Shown here piece by piece: positions 36,021-44,859 of a stretch of 64,000 nt of DNA (its first letter is position 1; each line of letters begins with the position of its first letter). The notes under the pieces were generated by a model. It made no database searches. It saw only the letters and a program-made list of their open reading frames with translations, and was not told the origin of the DNA. The position numbers and the translations under genes were made by a program. The DNA comes from an uncultured Bacteroidales bacterium (GTDB lineage Bacteria; Bacteroidota; Bacteroidia; Bacteroidales; UBA932): assembly GCA_910585445.1 (NCBI GenBank), contig CAJUEK010000005.1, positions 40,203 through 104,202 on the forward strand. The letters are read 5' to 3'.

Positions 36021-37175
36021 ATGAAAAATAATATATTGACAATGTTTTTCCTGGCAACCGCAGCATTTGCTGCGGGAGCCTGCCAGGAGTCTATCCAATA
36101 TGCCGACGTGGTTTATTTCACCGGCACGGAAAATTCTCCTGTGACGAGCATGTATGTTGACGGCCCTTCGTCAATGGGCATCACTGTCACATCATCTGCC
36201 AAGCTGGCTTCTGAAATGACTGTTGATGTGGAGGTGAACGGTGCTGCGGTTGATTCTTATAATGCCGCCCACGGTACTGCATATAAGATGCTGCCTGAGG
36301 GTAGCTATAAGCTGTCCGCTTCCAATCTGAAGATTGAGGCCGGGAAGAATGTCTCGCTGCCGGTCAATTTCGAAATCCTTTCGATGGACGATTTTGAGGA
36401 AGGTGTGGCATATTGTGCGCCTCTTACCATCACCGGAACTTCAAACGGGATGAAGGTTCTGGAGGCTTCAAGGACTACATATGTCCTCATCAGCCAGATT
36501 ATCACGACCAAGGGCCTCGAGACCCGCGGCAACAATTACGTCAGCTTCCCTTCCATCACCAACAATGCCATGTACCATAACATGACTGCCTGCACAATGG
36601 AAATAAGGGTTTATATGAATTCTTTTTATTCTGAAAGTTCAAATCCTGGAATCGCTTCCGTAATAGGTGTTGAGGAGAATTTCCTGCTCCGTTTCGGTGA
36701 CATTTCATGTAAGAAGAACCAGCTCCAGTATGCCGGACGAGGCGCTTCCGTGACTTCCAAGAGCCAGTTCAACACAAAGCAGTGGTATCATCTTGCGGTT
36801 GTTGATGACGGAACGAATCTGGTGCTTTATGTGGACGGGGAGATTGAAGGCCAGGTGGCTTCTTCCGGAAAGGCTGCAATTGATTTGGCTTGGGATTATA
36901 TGGGCGGCTTCCATGTCGGCTTCTCTGAGAGGGGACGTCTTATGGACGGAATCGTGAGCGAGGCGCGCGTATGGAACAGGGCGCTCAATGCAATCGAGCT
37001 GGAGAATAACCAGTGCTATGTTGACCCTAAGTCCGAGGGACTGATAGGATATTGGAGACTTGACAGTCTTGATGAGAACGGCAAGTTTGTGGACATGACC
37101 GGAAACGGCAATCATGGTACGCCGAACAGGGCTCCGGCCTGGAGCGGTGACATCAAATGTCCTGTAATAGATTAG
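36021..37175 (+). CDS. surface lipoprotein, BT_3987-N plus LamG-like domain
   Basis: A 384-residue lipoprotein from ATG 36021 (AGACQE lipobox); an in-frame ATG at 35994 only adds a charged leader. Residues about 25-160 form one BT_3987-N domain (YNAAHGTAYKMLPEGSYKLS). The rest is a concanavalin/LamG-like fold (MTACTMEIRVYMNSF, TKQWYHLAVVDDGTNLVLYV, IVSEARVWNRALNAIELENN, GLIGYWRLD). Last gene of the PUL operon, followed by a terminator. Likely glycan binding; no catalytic residues recognised. Confidence 0.8.
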   Translation: MKNNILTMFFLATAAFAAGACQESIQYADVVYFTGTENSPVTSMYVDGPSSMGITVTSSAKLASEMTVDVEVNGAAVDSYNAAHGTAYKMLPEGSYKLSASNLKIEAGKNVSLPVNFEILSMDDFEEGVAYCAPLTITGTSNGMKVLEASRTTYVLISQIITTKGLETRGNNYVSFPSITNNAMYHNMTACTMEIRVYMNSFYSESSNPGIASVIGVEENFLLRFGDISCKKNQLQYAGRGASVTSKSQFNTKQWYHLAVVDDGTNLVLYVDGEIEGQVASSGKAAIDLAWDYMGGFHVGFSERGRLMDGIVSEARVWNRALNAIELENNQCYVDPKSEGLIGYWRLDSLDENGKFVDMTGNGNHGTPNRAPAWSGDIKCPVID

Positions 37176-37185
37176 ATTGGCTTCT

Positions 37186-37234
37186 GGGGCCGGCTGCATA
37201 TGTGTTTGGTTTATATGCACCGGCTCCGGTTTTT
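37186..37234 (+). terminator. terminator of the PUL operon
   Basis: GGGGCCGGCTGCATATG pairs imperfectly with TATGCACCGGCTCCGG and is followed by TTTTTC. Confidence 0.75.
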
Positions 37235-37275
37235 CTTTACACTTCGGATGCAGACACTTCGTCCCGGCATTTGCC

Positions 37276-37320
37276 TTTGAGCTTGGGTTTGTCTTTGAGC
37301 TTGGGTTTGCCTTTGAACCC
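37276..37320 (+). repeat. 18-bp tandem repeat, about 2.5 units
   Basis: TTTGAGCTTGGGTTTGTC at 37276, TTTGAGCTTGGGTTTGCC at 37294, partial TTTGAACCC at 37312. It lies between the PUL terminator and repeat family 4. Confidence 0.8.
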
Positions 37321-37343
37321 GATGCGCTGTCCGATGGATGTTA

Positions 37344-37406
37344 GATTGCATAAAAGTTTACGGTTTGTGGTAAATTTTTTCAGGACGTGACATTTCGGTG
37401 GACTGT
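37344..37406 (+). repeat. dispersed repeat family 4, copy 2
   Basis: GATTGCATAAAAGTTTACGG, TTTGTGGTAAA, then AGGACGTGACATTTCGGTGG. It matches 25801-25863 in inverse orientation. Its tail shares TGACATTTCGGTGGA with the 51-bp unit at 24358. Confidence 0.8.
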
Positions 37407-37430
37407 AAGTGTTTGAGTGTTAGTTTGTTG

Positions 37431-37483
37431 CTGAAACGCGATGCCCCGTTGGTGGGGAATCGTTTTTGTGTAAAATATTGATT
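37431..37483 (+). repeat. dispersed hairpin family 5, copy 2
   Basis: CTGAAACG, CGATGCCCC (37439-37447), loop GTTGGT, GGGGAATCG (37454-37462), then TTTTTGTGTAAAATATTGA. It ends directly before the ATG of the next gene. Confidence 0.8.
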
Positions 37484-37489
37484 TATATC

Positions 37490-38248
37490 ATGTTGCGTTC
37501 CATGCTTTGCCCGCAGGTGCCGTTGCGCACCTTTATATTTTCTCTGATATGTCTCCTGGCCTGGACAAATGCTTCCGGACAGGGCAATCCGCGTATCCTG
37601 AGATTTGATTCTCCTGTCATGGAGATAGATACGGTCCGATATGACGGCGGTCCTGTGACAGTCAGGTTCGAATGCACGAATATCAGTGACAGGAAGGTCT
37701 CTATTGTAGATGTGCATTCGCAGTGCGGCTGTGCAAAGCCTTCTTTTTCGCGCGGGCCGATAGCTCCGGGCGCAAAGGGATATGTGGACGTGGTGCTTGA
37801 CCCTTCCCATCTTTTTGCTGAGCAGACCAGGCATCTGACAGTGATAGCCACCAATGGAGACTACCGGAAGTTCAATACGATTACAATCCATGGTTATGTG
37901 GAGCGTGATGTGACGGAGGAGATGGTGCGCTACCCTCATGAGCTCCTCCCCGGATTGCGTTCAGATATGATAACGGTCGGCATGCGTTTGTACAGGCGCG
38001 GAGAAGTGTCGGTCAAAGAGTTTACAATCTATAACAGCGGGTCGGAGCCGTTCAGGCTTGGCTGGAAGTCTGATTTCAAAAATGTGAAGGCTGAACTTCC
38101 GGGACTTCTTGAACCAGGAGCTTCGGCCAAGGTCCGCGTATCTGTTTCAACTGCGGGAATGCCTTCCGGAGATTATCAGGAGACTTTCCGCATAATCGCA
38201 AACGGTATCTCCTCCAAGGATATACTTCTCAAAGGTGCTGTGCAGTAA
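37490..38248 (+). CDS. DUF1573 domain protein
   Basis: A 252-residue exported protein with a signal peptide (FIFSLICLLAWTNASGQ). DUF1573 signature: VTVRFECTNISDRKVSIVDV followed by HSQCGCAKPSFSRGPIAPGA and GYVDVVLDP, an Ig-like ASPM/SPD-2/Hydin-type fold. A second Ig-like unit follows at about 160-250 (KEFTIYNSGSEPFRLGW, PGASAKVRVSVS). Start 37490 is chosen because the upstream frame is the hairpin repeat. The 14-bp distance to that repeat means the repeat lies in its 5' leader. Function unknown; single-gene unit ending at the hairpin 38283-38335. Confidence 0.8.
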   Translation: MLRSMLCPQVPLRTFIFSLICLLAWTNASGQGNPRILRFDSPVMEIDTVRYDGGPVTVRFECTNISDRKVSIVDVHSQCGCAKPSFSRGPIAPGAKGYVDVVLDPSHLFAEQTRHLTVIATNGDYRKFNTITIHGYVERDVTEEMVRYPHELLPGLRSDMITVGMRLYRRGEVSVKEFTIYNSGSEPFRLGWKSDFKNVKAELPGLLEPGASAKVRVSVSTAGMPSGDYQETFRIIANGISSKDILLKGAVQ

Positions 38249-38282
38249 ACTGTGTTTTTGCTGCATGACGGCATAAAAATTT

Positions 38283-38335
38283 GCTCCTGCCTTGTTTCTG
38301 GCTTATAGGCCATTGACAAAGGCAGGAGCAGTTTT
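38283..38335. terminator. bidirectional terminator between DUF1573 and asd
   Basis: GCTCCTGCCTT (38283-38293) with AAGGCAGGAGC (38319-38329), T-rich on both sides (GTTTTCTTTTT; AAATTTTTATG on the minus strand). Confidence 0.85.
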
Positions 38336-38385
38336 CTTTTTATGATTCCTCAACCGGGAGGAAATGGTCTTGCCGGGTACGGGCA

Positions 38386-39390
38386 TTACTTCGGCAGAAA
38401 TCCTTTTTCAAGAAGCAGTTCGGCAATCTGTACTGCATTCGTGGCTGCACCCTTGCGCAGATTGTCTGCCACGCACCAGAAATTGAGTCCTGATTTTACT
38501 GAAGGGTCGCGGCGGATACGGCCTACGAAAACGTCATTCTTGCCCCATGCATAAAGCGGCATAGGATACACGTTGTTTGCCGGATCGTCCTGCAACGTGA
38601 CCCCTGGCATTTCTTCCATCATCCTGCGTACATCCTCCAGAGTGAAATCCTTTTCAAACTCCAGGTTGACGGACTCCGAGTGACCTCCCTGTACAGGCAC
38701 GCGCACTGTGGTTGGGGATACTCCGATAGTGTCGTCACGGAGAATCTTGTGCGTCTCATTGACCATCTTCATCTCCTCCTTGGTATAGCCGCTCTCGAGG
38801 AAAGAGTCAATGTGAGGAAGTATATTCTGGTCAATAGGATGCGGATAAACAGCGGGATACTCACCCCATACTCCTCCGGCGCGCTCCGTATTCATCTGGT
38901 CCATAGCCTTATAGCCTGTTCCTGTGACTGACTGGTAGGTGGATACCACTATTCGTTTTATGGTATAGGCCTTGTGCAGCGGTGCAAGCGGGAGCAGCAT
39001 CTGTATTGTGGAACAGTTAGGGTTCGCAATGATGTAATCCTGCTCTTCGAGCACATCTCCGTTGATTTCAGGAATGACAAGCTTTTTCGTAGGGTCCATT
39101 CTCCAGCATGAAGAATTGTCAACCACACGGCATCCGGCTTCTGCGAATTTAGGGGCAAGTTCACGTGAGGTGTCTCCTCCGGCTGAAAAGAGTGCAAGGT
39201 CCGGGCGGGCTGCAATGGCCTCCTCTGCACTTACTACATTCCACTCCTTGCCTTGGAATGTGATTTTACGGCCCACTGATTTTGCGGACGCTACAGGCAG
39301 CAGTTCCGTAACAGGGAAATTCCTCTCTGCGAGGACCTCAAGCATTCTGGTGCCTACCAGGCCGGTAGCACCTACTACAGCTACTTTCAT
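38386..39390 (-). CDS. asd: aspartate-semialdehyde dehydrogenase
   Basis: A 334-residue cytoplasmic enzyme that makes aspartate semialdehyde, shared by lysine, methionine and threonine synthesis. MKVAVVGATGLVGTRMLEVL is the NADP-binding start; the active-site cysteine is in IANPNCSTIQML; QSVTGTGYKAMDQ and RVPVQGGHSESVNLEF follow. Start 39390 is the canonical one. The open frame continues upstream into a lysine/arginine-rich stretch encoded by a purine-rich 15-bp direct repeat that is probably untranslated leader. Last gene of the methionine cluster on this strand. Confidence 0.97.
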   Translation of the reverse strand: MKVAVVGATGLVGTRMLEVLAERNFPVTELLPVASAKSVGRKITFQGKEWNVVSAEEAIAARPDLALFSAGGDTSRELAPKFAEAGCRVVDNSSCWRMDPTKKLVIPEINGDVLEEQDYIIANPNCSTIQMLLPLAPLHKAYTIKRIVVSTYQSVTGTGYKAMDQMNTERAGGVWGEYPAVYPHPIDQNILPHIDSFLESGYTKEEMKMVNETHKILRDDTIGVSPTTVRVPVQGGHSESVNLEFEKDFTLEDVRRMMEEMPGVTLQDDPANNVYPMPLYAWGKNDVFVGRIRRDPSVKSGLNFWCVADNLRKGAATNAVQIAELLLEKGFLPK

Positions 39391-39412
39391 ATATCGTTTC
39401 TTTTTAATTGTT

Positions 39413-39439
39413 CTCTTTCGCTTTCTCCTCTTTCGCTTT
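39413..39439 (-). repeat. 15-bp direct repeat in the asd leader
   Basis: On the minus strand AAAGCGAAAGAG occurs twice, 15 bp apart, 23 bases before the asd start. The stretch is almost all purine on the coding strand and could affect translation. Confidence 0.6.
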
Positions 39440-39646
39440 GTCTTGTTTCGCGCCAGGCTTTTTCTGGCCCGCCAATCTTTGGCAAGAGCGTGAGAAATTG
39501 TCAAAATCTTTCAAAATTAATCATAAAATCCTCATGACGCAAATTATTCAAAAAATCTCATCCGTCCCCGGCAGGCATACCTGTAATTCCGTCTGTTGCG
39601 GAAATTATAAAAGCCACAAACGGAATAAACCAGATGACAAGCCCCG

Positions 39647-40921
39647 TCAAAGCGCTGCTGCAAGATCCGCTATGAGGTCATCCGCATTTTCGATTCCTAC
39701 GGACAGCCTTAGCATATCCGGATATACTCCTGCGGCAATCTGTTCCTGCTCGCTCAGCTGCGAATGGGTTGTTGAGGCCGGATGTACAATCAGCGATTTG
39801 GCATCTCCTACGCTTCCCACATGCAGAATAAGCTCCAGCCTGCCGACCAGTGCCGCGGCAGCCTCAAATCCTCCTTTGACACGGAAAGTCAGCACGCCTC
39901 CGAAACCATGACGGAGATACTTGCTTGCAAGCTCATGATAAGGGTTGCTTTTCAGGCCCGGATAATTAACGCTTGCAACGGCAGGATGCTCCTCAAGGAA
40001 CTCGGCAACGGCAAGTGTATTGTCACAGCATCTCTCAGCCCTTAGTGACAAGGTCTCAAGCCCTTGCAGCATAAGGAACGAATTGAACGGAGACGGTGCC
40101 GGACCGATATTGCGGAGACCGTCCACCCTGACTCTTCCGGCGAAAGCCGCCTGGCCGAACACCTCTTTGTAAACCAATCCGTGATAGCTTTCCGAAGGCT
40201 TGGCCAGCAGAGGATATTTTTCTGCGTCCCAGTCGAAATTCCCTCCGTCAACGACTACGCCTCCGAGTGCAGTCCCATGGCCGCATATCCACTTTGTGGC
40301 GGAATGTATTGATATATTCGCACCCCATTCAAAAGGCCTGAACAGATAGCCTCCCATTCCGAAGGTATTGTCCACCATGACGCAGATTCCTTTTTTTCTG
40401 GCCATCTCAATGATAGGCTCATAATCCGGAACATTGAATGCAGGATTGCCAAGGTTTTCCAGGAAAATGGCCTTAGTCCTGCCGTCAGTCAATGCCTCAA
40501 GGTCGCATGCCTTGTCACTTTTCGCAAAACGCACCTCGGTTCCCATGTCGCGCAAAGTGATTGCGAACATCGTGAATGTGCCTCCGTAGAGAAACGGCTG
40601 TGCGACAATGTTGTCTCCGGGACCGCATATGTTCGTTATGGAAAGGAATACTGCAGACTGTCCGGAAGCGGTAGCCACAGCCGCCACTCCGCCTTCAAGG
40701 GCCGCCATTCTTTTCTCGAACACCTCATTTGTCGTGTTGGTTATTCGGGTGTATATGTTTCCCGGGCGCTTAAGCTCAAACAATTCCGCTCCATATTGCA
40801 TGTCATCGAAAGTGTATGCAGTGCTTTGGTAAATCGGAACAGCTGTTCCTTTGGAAACAGGGTCAATCTCCTGTCCTGCCCTGACTTGCAGGGTCTCAAA
40901 TCTGTATTTCTTTTCTTTCAT
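39647..40921 (-). CDS. metY: O-acetylhomoserine sulfhydrylase (PLP enzyme)
   Basis: A 424-residue PLP enzyme that joins O-acetylhomoserine with sulfide to homocysteine. From ATG 40921: FETLQVRAGQEIDP, PIYQSTAYTFDD, YTRITNTTNEVFEKRMAALE, VDNTFGMGGYLFRPFEWGAN, the PLP lysine in SIHSATKWICGHG, and VGDAKSLIVHPASTTHSQL. The length of about 425 residues and the insert around FNSFLMLQGLETLSLRAERC fit MetY rather than the shorter cystathionine enzymes. It pairs with metX upstream: direct sulfhydrylation. Confidence 0.93.
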   Translation of the reverse strand: MKEKKYRFETLQVRAGQEIDPVSKGTAVPIYQSTAYTFDDMQYGAELFELKRPGNIYTRITNTTNEVFEKRMAALEGGVAAVATASGQSAVFLSITNICGPGDNIVAQPFLYGGTFTMFAITLRDMGTEVRFAKSDKACDLEALTDGRTKAIFLENLGNPAFNVPDYEPIIEMARKKGICVMVDNTFGMGGYLFRPFEWGANISIHSATKWICGHGTALGGVVVDGGNFDWDAEKYPLLAKPSESYHGLVYKEVFGQAAFAGRVRVDGLRNIGPAPSPFNSFLMLQGLETLSLRAERCCDNTLAVAEFLEEHPAVASVNYPGLKSNPYHELASKYLRHGFGGVLTFRVKGGFEAAAALVGRLELILHVGSVGDAKSLIVHPASTTHSQLSEQEQIAAGVYPDMLRLSVGIENADDLIADLAAAL

Positions 40922-41018
40922 GTCGTCAAAATGTTTTGTCTTGCATCCCGGTGGCCTGTAACGCAATGTCTGTCGTTTGGACCATGGAGCGCAAATCGGT
41001 GGTTATTAATGATTTGTG

Positions 41019-41075
41019 GAAAATCGATGCCCCTGTGACGGGGAATCGTTTTTATGTATTATATTGATTGTCAGT
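41019..41075 (+). repeat. dispersed hairpin family 5, copy 3
   Basis: CGATGCCCC (41025-41033), loop TGTGAC, GGGGAATCG (41040-41048), then TTTTTATGTATTATATTGA. It lies between thrA and metY and could end thrA transcripts. Confidence 0.8.
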
Positions 41076-41115
41076 GCGTTATGTTTCATGTGCACAATGC
41101 AACGTGGCGCTGAAA

Positions 41116-43578
41116 CTACATCAGAATGTCATTAAGCACACCGGATGCAGTCTGATAAGCCCCCGCTCCGGCGCCGGATATCACCAACGGTGACGGATAG
41201 AAACCTGTCCGGATGATTGCGGAATTGTCAGTCCCGTTGAGATTGAACAGCGGATGCTCCGGAGAAATGTCTTCGAGGGCAATTCTGGCCCGGTATCCCG
41301 AAGGGGCGTTCGCATCTTTCGTGAGCGAAGCTATGAACCTTTGTCTCAGACCTTTCCCGGCAGCTTCATTATATCTTGCGGCAAACGCTTCCTCATTATC
41401 TTCGAGCATCTTATAGAATGCCGGCACTTTTCCTGCGAAGAACTCAGGGGAGAGGAGCGGCGATATTTCCACATCCTTTTCCTCTATCGGAATGCCTGCC
41501 TCGCGCGACAGGATAATGAGTTTCCGCAGCACATCCCTTCCGCTCAGGTCAAGACGCGGGTCCGGTTCTGTATATCCGGCATCCTGCGCCCTTTTTACTA
41601 CCTGCGCGAATGTCCCGCCTTCACCTCCGCGGTATGTGCTGAAAATATAGTTCAGCGTTCCTGAGAGGACGGCCTCTATGCTGATTATGTCATCTCCGCT
41701 GTTGACACTCCTGGATATGGATTCGAGAATCGGAAGCGCCGCGCCTACTGTTGTCTCATACCTTAGCGATGCCCTGTTTTCAAGGGCGGCGGCCTTAAGT
41801 GCCGCATATTGGCTGTATGGTGCGGAGAACGTGATTTTGTTGCATGCCACTACGGAATATCCTCGTTTGAAAAGATTCATGTATTTATAGGCTATGTCCG
41901 AAGAGCCGGTGCAGTCCACGAATACTGAATTTTCGAGTGACAGGGTTGCCAAAGTCTCGAAATATGCCTCGTCAGCTGCGCTTTCTCCCGTCTCAAGCCG
42001 TCCGGAGATTCCGTCAAGACTGATTCCTGCCTTGTCAACAATGAATTTCCTGCTGTTGGAAAGTCCACAGACATGAAGCCTCTTTCCTGTACGTGCGGCG
42101 ATTTTGTCTCCGTTGCGTGCTATGATGTCTGTCAAGGCCTTGCCCACCACGCCATATCCGGCTATGAAGACATGTATGTCCTTTACGGTGCTTTTCCCGA
42201 AGAATTCGTTGTGGATATGCAGGATTGCCGCATCCGCATCAACAGAAGGTATGATTACCGATACATTTCGCTCCGAAGAACCCTGTGCGGTTGCCCTTAC
42301 CGGTATGCTGTGGCGGCTCAGTGCTGCAAGCATCCTGCCTGTGGTCCCGCTCTGGCTCAGCACGTCATCGCCCACAAGGCATACGATTGAAAATCCTTTC
42401 TCGACTTTCAGTGGGTTCAGCTTTCCGAGCGAAATTTCGTATGCAAAGCATCTGTCCGCTGCCTCACGCGCTTTCTCTGCATCTTTTTCCGCTACGGCTA
42501 TGCACATCGTATGCACAGAAGAGGCCTGGGTTATAAGTATTATATTGATTCCGTTGCGGCTCAGCGTGTCGAACAGGCGGCTTGAGAAGCCCGGTATCCC
42601 GACCATTCCGCTTCCCTCAAGTGAAATGAGGGCTATGTTGTCTGAGTTTGAGATTCCGATGAGCTTGTTCTTGCTTCTTGGGGGATTCTTCTCGATGAGA
42701 GTCCCGTGGGCATCAGGGTCGAATGTGTTTTTCACATATATCGGAATCCCTTCCGCCACAACAGGCTGGATTGTCGGAGGATAGATTACCTTGGCTCCGA
42801 AGTGCGAGAGTTCCAGGGCCGCTTTGTATGAGATATGGCTTATCGTGTGCGCGGACGGGGCTACCTTTGGATTTGCCGTCATCATTCCGGACACGTCCGT
42901 CCATATTTCAAGGATGCGGGCATTGCAGCCGACGGCATACAGCGATGCCGAATAGTCGGAACCGCCTCGTCCGAGGGTGGTTGTGCGGCCGTGCATGTCG
43001 GAGGCTATGAATCCCGGCACAACGAAAAGCTGTGTTATGGGATTGGCTTCAGTCATGCTCTTGACAAGGGAATATGTCTGTGCGATATTGACTGTTGTTT
43101 TGCCGTTTTCTGTTCCGGTCTTTATTATTTCGCGCGAATCGGTCCATTTGGTTGCAATTCCGATTGAGGCGAGCTTTGTGGCGAGAATTTTCGTTGACCA
43201 GAGTTCTCCGAAGCTCTGTATTGCGTCAAGGCTGGCCGGAGATAGCTCTCCAAGCAGGAAAACGCCCTGTGCTATTCCGCGCAGCGAGTCAAACAGGCGG
43301 TCACATGTCTCCTTTGATTCTTCGTGCTTTTCAAGAGGGAGCAGGCTGCCGATTATTTCGTGATGCTTCAGCTGCAGGCCGTCAATCAGGTCTTTGTAGC
43401 TTTCGTCCCGTTCTGCCGCAAGTGTGCCGATTTTTATCAGCGTGTCGGTGCAGCCGCTTATGGCAGAGACTACAAGTATAGTCCTGTCACGTTCGGCCGC
43501 CTTTGCGACGATTTCAGTCACTTTGAGCATATTGTCCGCATTGGCGACCGATGTGCCGCCGAATTTCATCACTTGCAT
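41116..43578 (-). CDS. thrA: bifunctional aspartokinase/homoserine dehydrogenase
   Basis: An 820-residue fusion that catalyses the first and third steps from aspartate to homoserine. Kinase at about 1-300 (MKFGGTSVANADNML, FIASDMHGRTTTLGRGGSDY), two ACT-like regulatory domains about 315-460 (ISLEGSGMVGIPGFSSRLFD, FSIVCLVGDDVLSQSGTTGR), then homoserine dehydrogenase from about 465 (VHVFIAGYGVVGKALTDII, VVACNKITFSAPYSQYAAL, RYETTVGAALPILESISR, DLSGRDVLRKLIILSREAGI). Both activities appear intact. The ACT domains imply feedback control, probably by threonine. Between metX (105 bp upstream) and metY. Confidence 0.97.
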   Translation of the reverse strand: MQVMKFGGTSVANADNMLKVTEIVAKAAERDRTILVVSAISGCTDTLIKIGTLAAERDESYKDLIDGLQLKHHEIIGSLLPLEKHEESKETCDRLFDSLRGIAQGVFLLGELSPASLDAIQSFGELWSTKILATKLASIGIATKWTDSREIIKTGTENGKTTVNIAQTYSLVKSMTEANPITQLFVVPGFIASDMHGRTTTLGRGGSDYSASLYAVGCNARILEIWTDVSGMMTANPKVAPSAHTISHISYKAALELSHFGAKVIYPPTIQPVVAEGIPIYVKNTFDPDAHGTLIEKNPPRSKNKLIGISNSDNIALISLEGSGMVGIPGFSSRLFDTLSRNGINIILITQASSVHTMCIAVAEKDAEKAREAADRCFAYEISLGKLNPLKVEKGFSIVCLVGDDVLSQSGTTGRMLAALSRHSIPVRATAQGSSERNVSVIIPSVDADAAILHIHNEFFGKSTVKDIHVFIAGYGVVGKALTDIIARNGDKIAARTGKRLHVCGLSNSRKFIVDKAGISLDGISGRLETGESAADEAYFETLATLSLENSVFVDCTGSSDIAYKYMNLFKRGYSVVACNKITFSAPYSQYAALKAAALENRASLRYETTVGAALPILESISRSVNSGDDIISIEAVLSGTLNYIFSTYRGGEGGTFAQVVKRAQDAGYTEPDPRLDLSGRDVLRKLIILSREAGIPIEEKDVEISPLLSPEFFAGKVPAFYKMLEDNEEAFAARYNEAAGKGLRQRFIASLTKDANAPSGYRARIALEDISPEHPLFNLNGTDNSAIIRTGFYPSPLVISGAGAGAYQTASGVLNDILM

Positions 43579-43683
43579 ATCAATTAGTCTTGTGTGTTAT
43601 GTAAATTCCTGTTTTGCCGGTGTTTTCGTTCCGGCTGTTTCCTGTAGCCGCTCTTTGCCGGGCTTTGGCTTTTCAAATGCAGC

Positions 43684-44706
43684 CTATGGCATCAGTGGCC
43701 TTATTATTTCTTCCAGCTGGACATTCTCGAGAAGAAAGCCGTCATGTCCGAATCCGGATGTTATCTCATGATAGACCGCTCCAGGAATGCATGAGGCTAT
43801 CAATTGCTGTTCGTTTACGGGAAAAAGCCTGTCGCTGTCGATTCCGATTACAGTACAGCTTGCTTTGACTGTCCCAAGTGCAGCTTCTACTCCGCCTCTG
43901 CCCCTTCCGACATTATTGCTGTCCGCGCAGTCGCACAGATAGCGGTAGGAGTATGCATCGAAACGGTCAGAAAGTTTCTTCCCCTGGTATCGCTGATATG
44001 AGGCGGCTCGTGATGCGAAGAGTGTGTCATGGCCGCTTTCCTGCTGGGTGGCATTGAATCCCTCATAGTTCCTGTAAAGCAGCATGCCGATGCTTCTTGC
44101 GCACTGCAGTCCTGCCGCTCCTCCTTTCAGGCTTTCTGAAGTGAGGAAAGTGGCGTCCGCTTCAAGGGCCATCCTCATTGCCTCGTTTACAGCATTCAGC
44201 CACGGAGTAGTCTTGGCGCTCAATGCGATGAAAACTGCTTTCCCGATTACATCAGGCTCCATGACTGACCATTCGAGAGCCTGGAATCCTCCTATTGAAC
44301 CGCCTACGATAAGGTCTATGCGTTCTATTTCCAATGATTTGCGTACCAATGAATTTGCCCTTACGATGTCACGCACTGTGATTTTCGGGAAATCCAGCAG
44401 ATATAGCCTGCCGGTTGACGGATTTTCTGATGCAGGGCCTGAGGAACCGTAGGGTGAGCCGAGCATATTCGCGCAGACGACAAAATATTTGTCAGTGTCG
44501 AAAAGTTTTCCTGGTCCGGTCAGTTCCGGCCACCAGTCCTGTGCATCTGAATTTGCAGTAAGCGCATGGCAGAGCCAGATTACTTTCCTGCTGTCTCCTT
44601 TTTGCCATGGCTTTTCCGATGTATGATAGGCGACCTTGAGGCCGGTGATGCTTCCTCCTGCCTCAAATTCAAAAATTCCTTCGTGTATGTATTCGTGTGC
44701 TGTCAT
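43684..44706 (-). CDS. metX: homoserine O-acetyltransferase
   Basis: An alpha/beta-hydrolase of 340 residues that acetylates homoserine from acetyl-CoA. From ATG 44706: VAYHTSEKP, VWLCHALTANSDAQDWW, GSPYGSSGPASENP, nucleophile Ser in VGGSIGGFQALEW, catalytic Asp in GIDSDRLFP and His in SGFGHDGFLLE. Acyl specificity in this family depends on few residues, so succinylation cannot be fully excluded. It heads the methionine cluster behind a good promoter and is divergent from an Lrp/AsnC regulator. Confidence 0.93.
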   Translation of the reverse strand: MTAHEYIHEGIFEFEAGGSITGLKVAYHTSEKPWQKGDSRKVIWLCHALTANSDAQDWWPELTGPGKLFDTDKYFVVCANMLGSPYGSSGPASENPSTGRLYLLDFPKITVRDIVRANSLVRKSLEIERIDLIVGGSIGGFQALEWSVMEPDVIGKAVFIALSAKTTPWLNAVNEAMRMALEADATFLTSESLKGGAAGLQCARSIGMLLYRNYEGFNATQQESGHDTLFASRAASYQRYQGKKLSDRFDAYSYRYLCDCADSNNVGRGRGGVEAALGTVKASCTVIGIDSDRLFPVNEQQLIASCIPGAVYHEITSGFGHDGFLLENVQLEEIIRPLMP

Positions 44707-44727
44707 AATTCTTCCAAAAACGGTATG

Positions 44728-44759
44728 CAAAGGTCATATATATGATTGTTAAAAACAAA
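44728..44759 (-). promoter_or_regulatory. metX promoter
   Basis: Minus strand: TTTG (44759-44756), 20 bp, GACCTTTG (44735-44728), one mismatch to TAnnTTTG. It nearly abuts the divergent lrp promoter, so one bound regulator could affect both. Confidence 0.65.
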
Positions 44760-44761
44760 CA

Positions 44762-44794
44762 TTTGGAGCAATTCGGCAAAATATTCTATATTTG
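44762..44794 (+). promoter_or_regulatory. promoter of the Lrp/AsnC gene
   Basis: TTTG (44762-44765), 21 bp, TATATTTG (44787-44794): a consensus Bacteroidetes promoter. Confidence 0.8.
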
Positions 44795-44859
44795 TCTGAT
44801 TTTGCCTGTATTTTTGGTTAAATATTCTGGATATTCATTGATTTATAGAATTTGTAGAA

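Noticed and set aside
42104..42784. Plus-strand open frame of 226 codons
   Set aside because: Antisense to the ACT and dehydrogenase parts of thrA; serine/leucine-rich shadow of that gene.
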